From an uncultured Chloroflexota bacterium (lineage in GTDB: Bacteria > Chloroflexota > Anaerolineae > Aggregatilineales > Phototrophicaceae): DNA of 18,713 nucleotides. The stretch lies in the NCBI GenBank assembly GCA_937988705.1, contig CALKIA010000594.1:1-18713 (forward strand), given 5' to 3'. Both the position numbers and the translations under genes were made by a program. Shown here piece by piece: positions 1-6,572 of this stretch. Each line of letters begins with the position of its first letter. The stretch's first letter is position 1. The notes beneath the pieces are model-generated. The model was not told the origin of the DNA and did not search any database. It worked only from the letters and a program-made list of their open reading frames with translations.

Positions 1-1219
1 GTCCCCACACGACGACATTCGGTGCGCCGAACATCGGAAAAATGCCGCTGCTGAGCTCGGTGTAGACGCCAGATTCAGTGTCCAGTGCTAAGAGCACATA
101 GGCCGCCTCGTTGTTGGCAATCTCACCACCGAAAGCGATGTAGTGGCCATCCGGCGACCACGCCAGATGCGGAGGATTAGGCGTCGTCTGCTCGGAGCTG
201 TAGCCACAGTAGGCCGTCACATTCCGGGTTGTCACGTCGAGTACATGCAGCATCGCTTCACCCGTGTTCGTGAGCGGATCGGCTCCTGTGAGCGGCGTCA
301 CCCAGAAGGCGATTTTGCGCCCATCTGGCGACCACGCCAGATCGCCCACCGCGATTCCGTTGATGCGGACCGCGCCGTATTCATCGGTTAAATCCGTCCA
401 CTGCGCGGGCAGCACATTGCCGGGTTTGATGCCGAAAATCTCCGATGTGACTTCGGCGGCAGCGTCGCCGTCATTGGCTATACCCGCATCCAGGGGGACA
501 GGTTCAACATAGGCCAGCCATTCGCCATCCGGCGCCCACTGGTGCGCGTTGAAATAAGTACGATCCTCGCCGAGCAGCAGGCGTTCGCGTGGGACTTCAA
601 GGTTGATCAGCGAGCGTGTGAAGGTGTCGCCGTCTTGTTCGACCAACAAGGCATAGCGCCCCCCCGGCTGAATGGCGATCACGCCCGGCGCGGATAGATA
701 CTCGCGTTCCAGCCCGGTGACGGCGCGCAGATAGGCGCTGCGGGCCGGTGTCCAGATCAGATAGGTGTCGTCTGACCACCACTCGACATCCGACGCGTAC
801 TCGGTGATCAGCGTGCGCTGCGTGCCGAGCAGGGTCATGCGATTGTAGGCGTTGGTCGCATCGTTGAAATAGGAGACCCAGCGGTAATCTGGCGAGAGGC
901 GGCAGTGATTCATGCACGCATTGGTGTCGGGCAGGGGATAGCGGCGGTCGCGTCCCACTTCGTAGACCCACAGATCGGCACTGTCGAACTGCGTGAGGAT
1001 GATGCCCGTTCCCGTGAAATCGGCGGTGCGCGTGGTGATTTCATCTGTTGGGCAGACGCGCGTAATCGCGTTGTCAGCTTGGATAACGGACACACCGCTG
1101 ATCAACAGGAGCGCCAGCAGACCGAGTAACCGGTAATGGCGGGCTAGCGCGTATTGGAGTGGCCGGGACGCGGCCTGAGTCGTTCCGGCGCAAAGTTCAG
1201 CTTGATTGGGTATTGTCAT
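1..1219 (-). CDS. Exported TolB/WD40-like beta-propeller protein (partial, C-terminus outside window)
   Basis: The reading frame is open from an ATG at 1219 down to the left edge, giving about 406 residues with no stop, so the C-terminus is missing. Residues 28-47 (HYRLLGLLALLLISGVSVIQ) form one hydrophobic segment typical of a signal peptide or membrane anchor, so the rest should lie outside the cytoplasm. Blade-type motifs recur downstream: LSPDYRWVSYF, WAPDGEWLAYV, WSPDGRKIAFW and WSPDGHYIAFG. This W-S-P-D-G-x-x-[IL]-A-[FY] signature marks TolB/PD40-type propeller repeats, which usually bind proteins or ligands and carry no catalysis. The ATG overlaps the TGA of the upstream gene (ATGA at 1216-1219), so the two are probably translationally coupled. 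The fold is well supported; the specific role cannot be told. Confidence 0.85.
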   Translation of the reverse strand, partial: MTIPNQAELCAGTTQAASRPLQYALARHYRLLGLLALLLISGVSVIQADNAITRVCPTDEITTRTADFTGTGIILTQFDSADLWVYEVGRDRRYPLPDTNACMNHCRLSPDYRWVSYFNDATNAYNRMTLLGTQRTLITEYASDVEWWSDDTYLIWTPARSAYLRAVTGLEREYLSAPGVIAIQPGGRYALLVEQDGDTFTRSLINLEVPRERLLLGEDRTYFNAHQWAPDGEWLAYVEPVPLDAGIANDGDAAAEVTSEIFGIKPGNVLPAQWTDLTDEYGAVRINGIAVGDLAWSPDGRKIAFWVTPLTGADPLTNTGEAMLHVLDVTTRNVTAYCGYSSEQTTPNPPHLAWSPDGHYIAFGGEIANNEAAYVLLALDTESGVYTELSSGIFPMFGAPNVVVWG

Positions 1220-1995
1220 CCGTAGATTTTCTTCTGTAACGCTTCATCCGGGGGCAGCGGCTTGTCGAGCCATTCGACGCGCCATACCTGCACGCTGCTG
1301 GCCCGGTCGGCACTGCCACCCTCTGCAATATACAGCCGATCGCCGAGCAGCAGGCAGTCCATCGGGCGGAACAACCCCGGCAGATCGTCCAGCAGGTTAT
1401 TGAGCGGGCGTTCTTCGTCCAGCGTCAGGTCGAACAGGTGCATGGCATAGAGCACATGCGTGTCGTAATCATAGGGTTCGTTGTCGTGATCGCGGCGTTC
1501 ATCGATTAGCGCAAACGCGAAGCGAATGCGGCGGCAGGTCAGGAACAGATTCGGGTGCACCAATTCGGCTTCTGCAAGCACGTAGCTTTCGGCCACGCCG
1601 ACTAACTGCATAGGCTGGAGCTTGAGCCGCTGACTGAGTGCCATTTTATCGGCAATGGACAGCGGTTGCACCATCTCGGCCAGCCGCTCGTTGACGCGCA
1701 TGCCGCGATGTCGCGGTCCTGCAAAGTTCAGCGCCATGGTGTGCCAGCCTGTTTTGGGCTTCACGAGATCCGCCGGCAGCTCCAGCGGTTGGACATCGGT
1801 GTTGCGCCCTTCCAGTTCATCGACAGACTGCACGAGCTTGCCATCGGGCGCATACTGATGCTGCGCCAGCCACCCATCGTCTGCGTAGATTTCCTCGACG
1901 TAAATGTGACCTTCTGGTGTGACACCGAGCAAACTGCAATCACCGTGATGCGGGAGCGGAATCGTCAGATGGTGATGAAAAAGCGGCGCACTCAT
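1216..1995 (-). CDS. Hypothetical protein, possibly beta-propeller-like
   Basis: This 259-residue protein has no signal peptide or membrane segment. I do not recognise the family. The N-terminus is His-rich (HHHLTIPLPHH, residues 7-17). Two stretches look like propeller or lipoprotein-lyase strands: GHIYVEEIYADDG near residue 29 and CLLLGDRLYIAEGG near residue 214, the latter followed by a strand ending in QVWRVEW. A purine-rich RBS (AAAAGG, 2008-2003) lies 7 nt before the ATG. The stop overlaps the start of the exported propeller gene by 4 nt, so the two form one transcription unit, possibly a cytoplasmic partner plus an exported protein. Transcription probably starts in the divergent region near 2027-2040. 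No function is assigned. Confidence 0.75.
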   Translation of the reverse strand: MSAPLFHHHLTIPLPHHGDCSLLGVTPEGHIYVEEIYADDGWLAQHQYAPDGKLVQSVDELEGRNTDVQPLELPADLVKPKTGWHTMALNFAGPRHRGMRVNERLAEMVQPLSIADKMALSQRLKLQPMQLVGVAESYVLAEAELVHPNLFLTCRRIRFAFALIDERRDHDNEPYDYDTHVLYAMHLFDLTLDEERPLNNLLDDLPGLFRPMDCLLLGDRLYIAEGGSADRASSVQVWRVEWLDKPLPPDEALQKKIYG

Positions 1996-2012
1996 TAAGA
2001 AACCTTTTCAAC

Positions 2013-2048
2013 TTTCTTGAGGGCTGAACATTTGTTATACTACAAATG
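2013..2048 (+). promoter_or_regulatory. Candidate promoter of the response-regulator operon
   Basis: An extended -10, TGtTATACT (2033-2041), lies 39 nt upstream of the ATG at 2080. The hexamer 17 nt upstream (TTTCTT, 2013-2018) is a poor -35, which fits an extended -10 promoter. The predicted start near 2048 leaves a leader of about 32 nt that carries the RBS GAGG (2067-2070). Confidence 0.4.
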
Positions 2049-2049
2049 T
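2028..2049. promoter_or_regulatory. Palindromic operator candidate over divergent -10 boxes
   Basis: A perfect 8+8 bp inverted repeat, ACATTTGT-N6-ACAAATGT, sits between the divergent genes starting at 1995 (minus) and 2080 (plus). Its 6-nt centre TATACT (2036-2041) is a plausible plus-strand -10, preceded by TG at 2033-2034 (an extended -10 pattern). Read on the minus strand, TATAAC (2039-2034) is an equally good -10. A dimeric regulator bound here would cover both promoters. The palindrome is seen directly; its operator role is inferred. Confidence 0.5.
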
Positions 2050-2079
2050 CCTCTTCCATTATCATTGAGGCTAGGTTCA

Positions 2080-2739
2080 ATGGCAGAACGGTTAGCCGAC
2101 AAGTTCATTATAACCGATCCACTCGCAGAGGGCGCGCGACAATTGGACGATGAGAGGCAGGCTCGACATCAGTTGAAGCAGACCTCCACCATGCCCCCGC
2201 TGCGCCTGACTGGGTTGACTACGCCACCAAGCGCCGAAACCGGATTGATCAATCCGGTCTTTCTCTCCCGTGAAGGCGCGGACGACGATGACCGGCAGGA
2301 TGCTCTGCGTACCACTGCTGAGACTCAAGGTGTAGCTCAACCGCTTGAAGGACGCCGTCCCTCCGTTTTGATCATCGAGGATACGCTCGAACTGGCGGAG
2401 ATTATCCGGGTGACGTTGGATCGATTGGGCATGATCACCGCGCATGAAAGCCACGGCGCGCGTGCCTTTGCCCGGTTCAACGCCATGATGCCCGATCTCG
2501 TACTGCTCGACATCAGCCTCCCCGATATCACGGGATGGAAGGTGTTAGAGAGCATCAAGGAACGTCAGAAAGAGACGGGCGGCGGTATGCCGATCGTCAT
2601 CGTGATTACGGCGTACGGCGACCCGGCGAATCGTCTGGTCGGCAAGCTGCACGGCGTGTACAGCTATCTGATTAAGCCGTTCACACCGGGCGATGTCGAA
2701 CAGATCGTCAGGAATGCCTTGAGCGGCGCATCGCGCTGA
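2080..2739 (+). CDS. Response regulator, receiver domain only, with a long N-terminal extension
   Basis: The 219-residue product has a C-terminal CheY-like receiver domain (about residues 94-215) with every expected residue: acidic pair E100/D101, phospho-acceptor D144 in LVLLDISLPD, T177 in VITAYGD and K199 in YLIKPF. No DNA-binding or enzymatic output domain follows. The first 93 residues are hydrophilic, acidic and probably disordered. I chose the ATG at 2080 because GAGG (2067-2070) precedes it by 9 nt. A TTG at 2017 in the same frame would lie upstream of the predicted transcription start. The stop overlaps the next ATG by one base (TGATG), indicating translational coupling to the TPR gene. 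No histidine kinase is nearby, so the phosphodonor is unknown. It may act by protein-protein contact on the membrane proteins downstream. Confidence 0.9.
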   Translation: MAERLADKFIITDPLAEGARQLDDERQARHQLKQTSTMPPLRLTGLTTPPSAETGLINPVFLSREGADDDDRQDALRTTAETQGVAQPLEGRRPSVLIIEDTLELAEIIRVTLDRLGMITAHESHGARAFARFNAMMPDLVLLDISLPDITGWKVLESIKERQKETGGGMPIVIVITAYGDPANRLVGKLHGVYSYLIKPFTPGDVEQIVRNALSGASR

Positions 2740-3752
2740 TGTTCCGGTTTCATCCTCAGCTTATAGTTGGGTCTTATGCACGGGCAGCGCAGATCGGGGC
2801 GCTGCTCGTCCTCTTGTTTGTCCTCCTGCTCCTCTTCTCGCTCAAGCTGGCGCCCCCCTTCGTTGAAGAACGCGTGATGGAATCGTTGTATCATATCGAA
2901 CGACAGGCTTTGCAAACGGGTTGGACGCCTGACCTCGCGCGTCAGGCGGGCGATCTGTGGCGCGCCTCGGGCGATCTCGTGCGTGCGGCGGCCTATTGGG
3001 AGAATGCGGACGCTGATGCGCGTGTATTGTCGGCGCTGGCGCAAGCCTACGTCGAACTGGGCGACTGGGCGCGCGCGGTCGATACGCTAGACGACCTGAT
3101 GCGCCTTGCGCCCGAGGATGCGTGGGCGAACTTTCAGCTAGGTGTGATTCTCGCGGCGGTCGCTCCCGATCGGTCGCTGCCGTACTTGAATGCGGCGCTG
3201 CCCACCTACGGTGACTCGCTCACAGAGGTGATCGAAGGCGCACGGCGGGGTGACCCGATGCGTGTGGGCATGGCGCTGGCAGAAGCGCGCTTGTGGGCCT
3301 ATGCCGAACTCGCGTTTGAGCAGGTTGGCTCGGCACGGGCGTATGCCTATGGGGGCTATGTGCGTGATCAGCAGGGCAAAGATGGCGGCGTATTGATCGA
3401 AACTGCGGTCGCGCTCGCGCCGGATGATCCGCAGGTGCGGTTGCTCGAAGGGCTGCATTGGCGGGCGCAGGGGGATTTCGCCGCCAGTCTGCAAACGCTG
3501 ATTGGGGCGGCAGCTCTCGACCCGGCTAATCCGACGATGTATGCCGAACTCGGCACGGCGTACGATCTTGCGGGGGATGCGGTTACGGCGCGACGCTGGC
3601 TAGAATATGCCGTCACACTGTCTGGCGACGATCCGCAGTTTCAGGCGATCTTGGCGGCCTACGATGCCGAACAGCAAAGTATGTTGGATGTTCTGGGGAT
3701 GACCGATGAACCTTCTAGCCCGATTGTTGCCACCCCAACGCCAGTGGGATGA
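2739..3752 (+). CDS. Membrane-anchored tetratricopeptide repeat protein
   Basis: The 337-residue product has one strongly hydrophobic segment (about residues 17-36) after a short basic N-terminus, so it is a single-pass anchored protein. The remainder is rich in Ala/Leu helical pairs. TPR-like units are recognisable at about 95-127 (ALAQAYVELGDWARAVDTL then RLAPEDAWA) and 230-300 (LEGLHWRAQGDFAASLQTL, ALDPANPTMYAELGTAYDLAGD). TPR domains serve as protein-interaction scaffolds. The C-terminus ends in a Pro/Thr tail (PIVATPTPVG). The ATG overlaps the response-regulator stop by one base, and its own 3' end overlaps the following gene by 47 nt, so the block is one operon. The likely role is assembly or adaptor protein for the downstream membrane proteins, but that is inferred from position only. 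Confidence 0.85.
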   Translation: MFRFHPQLIVGSYARAAQIGALLVLLFVLLLLFSLKLAPPFVEERVMESLYHIERQALQTGWTPDLARQAGDLWRASGDLVRAAAYWENADADARVLSALAQAYVELGDWARAVDTLDDLMRLAPEDAWANFQLGVILAAVAPDRSLPYLNAALPTYGDSLTEVIEGARRGDPMRVGMALAEARLWAYAELAFEQVGSARAYAYGGYVRDQQGKDGGVLIETAVALAPDDPQVRLLEGLHWRAQGDFAASLQTLIGAAALDPANPTMYAELGTAYDLAGDAVTARRWLEYAVTLSGDDPQFQAILAAYDAEQQSMLDVLGMTDEPSSPIVATPTPVG

Positions 3753-4626
3753 TCCACTGTTTCGCTCGCAAGTCCGCCTGATCAGATGGGGCGGCAGTTG
3801 GGCGCAGCTGCACGACCAAACCCTGTATTGGGCGCTGCACGCCTTCGCCTTGATCGTTGGCACATGGCTCGGCTTGGCGCTGGTGGTGCGCTTTGTCTTC
3901 TATGCGGGCATCTTTATCCCTGACACTTGGTTCTTGGTTTATACGCAGGATTTCTGGATCGCGGCTGCCGCGGCCAGTGTGTTGGCCGGTCTCGCGGTTG
4001 ATTTCCGCGCCATGACGGCGGGTGTGCCCGTGATTAGCAGCGAGATCACCTCCGGGCGGTATGAACTCATTCGCTTGACGACGGTGAGCCCGGTTCAAGT
4101 GATCGTCTCCAAGTATGCTTTGGCGCGGGTGCGCGCCTGGCGCATCACCGCGCGCGTGATGTGGGCGCGGGCACTGTTGGCCGTGTTGGGTTTGGCGCTT
4201 TTGGTGTGGCTGTGGTTTTCGACAGGCGTGGGCGCGACCACCTTCGACCTGCTGTATGCGGGTGGGCTGCTGCTGGTCGGCGCGTGTGCGGCGGTCGTTT
4301 TTGTGATTGAACCGTACTGGCGCATGAAGGCGATCACGGCGCTCGGCGTGGCTCTCTCCGCGCGGGTAATTAACGGTGTGAGCGCGACGCTGGCATCCGC
4401 TCTGGCGCTGCTGGCGTTCTGGTTTGTGCAGTTGGTGGGCGTGGTAGCGTTGACCTTCCTCCTGTCCTCGACGCTGATTTTCATCGCCTTTGGTGGCGTG
4501 GTGCTGCTCGTGTTGGTGCCGCTGGCGCTCGGTGTATTGGGCGCGGTGGTCTATGGCTTCTACTCGATGATCCAGCGGATTAGTTTGCGCCACGCCGCTT
4601 TTCGTTTGGCCATTCTGGAGCTGTGA
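3706..4626 (+). CDS. Polytopic membrane protein, ABC-2 permease-like (copy 1)
   Basis: The 306-residue product has about six hydrophobic segments, near residues 43-66, 84-98, 156-172, 184-201, 226-250 and 254-290. Around residues 110-146 the run ISSEITSGRYELIRLTTVSP...KYALARVRA resembles the cytoplasmic loop of ABC-2 permeases (E-x-x-x-G-x-x-E-L-L...T-P-L-S-P...K). A second conserved block, EPYWRMKAITALGVALSAR (202-220), is shared nearly unchanged with the next gene. Both proteins also start with a RLLPP...W-x-DPLFR motif. The ATG at 3706 lies inside the 3' end of the TPR gene and is preceded by GGGG at about 3694-3697. No ABC ATPase is encoded in the window, so transport is a hypothesis. It could equally be a structural membrane component. 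Confidence 0.7.
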   Translation: MNLLARLLPPQRQWDDPLFRSQVRLIRWGGSWAQLHDQTLYWALHAFALIVGTWLGLALVVRFVFYAGIFIPDTWFLVYTQDFWIAAAAASVLAGLAVDFRAMTAGVPVISSEITSGRYELIRLTTVSPVQVIVSKYALARVRAWRITARVMWARALLAVLGLALLVWLWFSTGVGATTFDLLYAGGLLLVGACAAVVFVIEPYWRMKAITALGVALSARVINGVSATLASALALLAFWFVQLVGVVALTFLLSSTLIFIAFGGVVLLVLVPLALGVLGAVVYGFYSMIQRISLRHAAFRLAILEL

Positions 4627-5558
4627 TGATGATCGATCCACTTGCCCGGTTGCTCCCGCCGATCTCGGTGTGGCGTGATCCGCTGTTCCGGACGGATGCG
4701 CGTTCGGTCAAATGGGGCGTGAGCTGGATGGCACTCCGCGGACGGATGTTTCGCTGGGGTGTGCAGATGCTTATCGTGCTGGCCCTCAGTTTTGTGCTCA
4801 TGCTGGGCCTGCGTTTGCCGAGCATCATAAGCATGGCCTCCTACTCTTCGTACTACTCACCACTCACATTTGTGGGTGAGTTCAGCGCCGTCGCTTTCGT
4901 CGGGTCAATTGCCCTGAACGTGATCCTCGACTTTGTGGGCATTTCCGGCGCGCTCGGCACCATCAGCAGCGATTTCAATTTTCGGCGCGCCGATCTCATC
5001 CGAACAAGCCTGTTACGCCCGACGCAGATCGTGGAGGCGAAACACGTGGTGGCCCAGGTGCGCGTGCTGCGCATGACGTTTCGCATCATGTGGGGGCGTG
5101 CGTGGATCGTTGTGCTGACTGGAGCGGCGCTGTTGGGGTCACTGATTGAATCCCGGGCGAACGGGTACAGCAGCGCGCCTGCACACCAGATCATCCTGTT
5201 CGGCCTGATCGGCGCGCTGACCGCCGTCACGTACGTGTTGGAACCGTACTGGCGCATGAAAGCGGTGACCTCGCTCGGCGTGGCGCTCTCGGCGCGGACG
5301 ATGCACGGCGCGAGTGCGACGCTCAATGCAGGCTTCTCGTTGATCGCTTTCTGGATCAGTCAGGCGGTCGTGATCATCGGCTTAGGCTTCGCGCTCCAGC
5401 TCACCATTGCGTTTTACGTCGGTGACGAATGGATGGCCTTCATCGGTCTGTTCGGTTACTGGGCGATTATCACGGCGGTGATCTACTCGTTCTACGCGCG
5501 AATCGTCCGCAGCAGCCTGTATCAGGCGGCGCATCGGTTGGCAGCGCTGGATACCTAG
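4626..5558 (+). CDS. Polytopic membrane protein, ABC-2 permease-like (copy 2)
   Basis: This 310-residue paralogue of the preceding gene has the same order of motifs: LARLLPP near the N-terminus, DPLFR around residue 19, a loop beginning GTISSDFNFRRADLIRTSLL, and EPYWRMKAVTSLGVALSAR. The hydrophobic profile is also alike, with several membrane helices. The start is ambiguous among GTG 4623, ATG 4626 and ATG 4629. I chose 4626 because it makes a TGATG overlap with the previous stop, and 4629 would align best with the paralogue. The tandem pair probably arose by duplication and may form a heterodimer, as half-transporter permeases do. The permease label rests on weak motif similarity and lacks a partner ATPase here. 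Confidence 0.7.
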   Translation: MMIDPLARLLPPISVWRDPLFRTDARSVKWGVSWMALRGRMFRWGVQMLIVLALSFVLMLGLRLPSIISMASYSSYYSPLTFVGEFSAVAFVGSIALNVILDFVGISGALGTISSDFNFRRADLIRTSLLRPTQIVEAKHVVAQVRVLRMTFRIMWGRAWIVVLTGAALLGSLIESRANGYSSAPAHQIILFGLIGALTAVTYVLEPYWRMKAVTSLGVALSARTMHGASATLNAGFSLIAFWISQAVVIIGLGFALQLTIAFYVGDEWMAFIGLFGYWAIITAVIYSFYARIVRSSLYQAAHRLAALDT

Positions 5559-5563
5559 GGTAG

Positions 5564-5582
5564 TTGTGTTACAATCTATATT
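5564..5582 (+). promoter_or_regulatory. Candidate extended -10 promoter
   Basis: TGtTACAAT (5567-5575) lies just after the stop of the permease-like operon and matches the extended -10 form. No clear -35 is present 17 nt upstream. The predicted start near 5582 would give the gene starting at 5661 a leader of about 80 nt, or an almost leaderless transcript if the ATG at 5586 is used. Confidence 0.35.
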
Positions 5583-5660
5583 GTTATGGGGCGAAATCTG
5601 ACCCGGGACGCGGTTGGTCACGGCTTGGCATTGAGTAACTTGGAAGTGAAAGGCGCGACT

Positions 5661-6386
5661 GTGCGAACTTTGTTGACTATTCTCCTGCTGATCCTCATCC
5701 TCTTTGGCTTCTTCCAGTTGAACGGGCAGGCGGCGAATCTCCATTATGTGACGAGCGGCGCTCCCGGCGAAATCGTGTACGCGGCGGCTTTCGATGGCTT
5801 CCCGGATGAGTGGGAGCAGTACAACGAACGCCGCGTCGCCGAGGTCGCTGATGGCGTACTCCGCCTGAGCAACTCGGAAGCGAACAACGGCAGTTATTCG
5901 GTGGCGAAACAGCGCTTTGCTGACTTCGACCTCACGTTCGATGCGCGCGCGGTCACCGGGTCGGAGAACAACGGCTACGGCGTGATCTTTCGCCTGCAGG
6001 ACCGCCGCAATTACTATCTGTTTGAAGTGAGCAGCGATGGCTACTATCGGGTTGCACGGGTGGTTGCCGAGGATGTGCGCGAACTGAGTACCTGGATCGA
6101 GTCGCCGCTGGTCAACACCGGCATCGGCGCGGCGAATCGGCTGCGCGTCGTGGCGCGCGGCGATCAATTCGAGTTCTTTATCAACGGCGAACGGGCACAG
6201 GTGTGTATTCCTAACAATCCGGACGCGCAAAGCACTTTCTTGATGGACACGTGCATCGACGGGCAAATGCTCGATACGCTGACCGATGCAACGATCGCGC
6301 AGGGGCAGATCGGCGCGGTGATCGAGACGTTCGATGCTTCGGGCGTAACGGTCGAATTTGATAATCTGGTGGTGCTGGGGGCGTAA
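5661..6386 (+). CDS. Exported or anchored LamG-like / DUF1080-like carbohydrate-binding protein
   Basis: From the GTG at 5661 the product has 241 residues and begins with an N-terminal hydrophobic segment (RTLLTILLLILILFGFF), a signal peptide or anchor. The body has features of a concanavalin-like jelly roll: YAAAFDGFPDEWEQY (the D-G-F-x-x-x-W opening of DUF1080/LamG-type domains), FDLTFDARAV, NNGYGVIFRLQDRRNYYLFEVSSDGYYRV, LRVVARGDQFEFFINGE and the closing strand VTVEFDNLVV. Such domains usually bind glycans. Two cysteines (in QVCIPN and DTCIDG) could form a disulfide outside the cell. An in-frame ATG at 5586 would add 25 residues but has no RBS, while GAAAGG (5648-5653) sits 7 nt before the GTG. 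It follows the permease-like operon by about 100 nt and probably has its own promoter. The ligand is unknown. Confidence 0.75.
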   Translation: MRTLLTILLLILILFGFFQLNGQAANLHYVTSGAPGEIVYAAAFDGFPDEWEQYNERRVAEVADGVLRLSNSEANNGSYSVAKQRFADFDLTFDARAVTGSENNGYGVIFRLQDRRNYYLFEVSSDGYYRVARVVAEDVRELSTWIESPLVNTGIGAANRLRVVARGDQFEFFINGERAQVCIPNNPDAQSTFLMDTCIDGQMLDTLTDATIAQGQIGAVIETFDASGVTVEFDNLVVLGA

Positions 6387-6390
6387 AGAT

Positions 6391-6484
6391 CGACCCCACC
6401 CCCGGCCCCTCCCCGAATTCGGAGAGGGGAGACAGAAGCAACGCTTTTCGCCCCTCTCCTCTAGGAGAGGGGTTGGGGTGAGGT
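6391..6484. repeat. Nested inverted-repeat element (CCCCTCTCC/GGAGAGGGG type)
   Basis: The element lies between two plus-strand genes and contains two hairpins. The first (6406-6429) is a 24-nt near-perfect palindrome centred on GAATTC, with arms CCCCTCCC and GAGAGGGG. The second (6451-6472) has a perfect 10-bp stem, CCCCTCTCCT-ct-AGGAGAGGGG. The outer ends ACCCCACCCCC and GGGGTTGGGGTGAGG also pair roughly, so the whole can fold into a larger structure. The form is that of a REP/MITE-like family I recognise from Chloroflexota and cyanobacteria. No T-tract follows, so a classical terminator is unlikely. Confidence 0.7.
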
Positions 6485-6572
6485 TTTGCTGGACTTTGTT
6501 CTTACAACAAAATTCGACGGAATGGACGTGGGGCGAGGGTGAGCTCGCCCGGTGATAAGGTTTTGAAGCGGT

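Noticed and set aside
2017..2079. A TTG start for the response regulator 63 nt upstream
   Set aside because: It would lie upstream of the likely transcription start and has no RBS, while the ATG at 2080 has GAGG at a 9-nt spacing.
3715..4641. A 308-residue open frame on the minus strand
   Set aside because: It mirrors the first permease-like gene, is overly rich in Gln, His and Arg, and shows no domain.
6531..6550. An intrinsic terminator or leader regulator (GGGCGAG-N6-CTCGCCC) before mtaB
   Set aside because: The 7-bp stem is real but is not followed by a T-run. It lies 22 nt before the ATG and nothing else supports a regulatory role.
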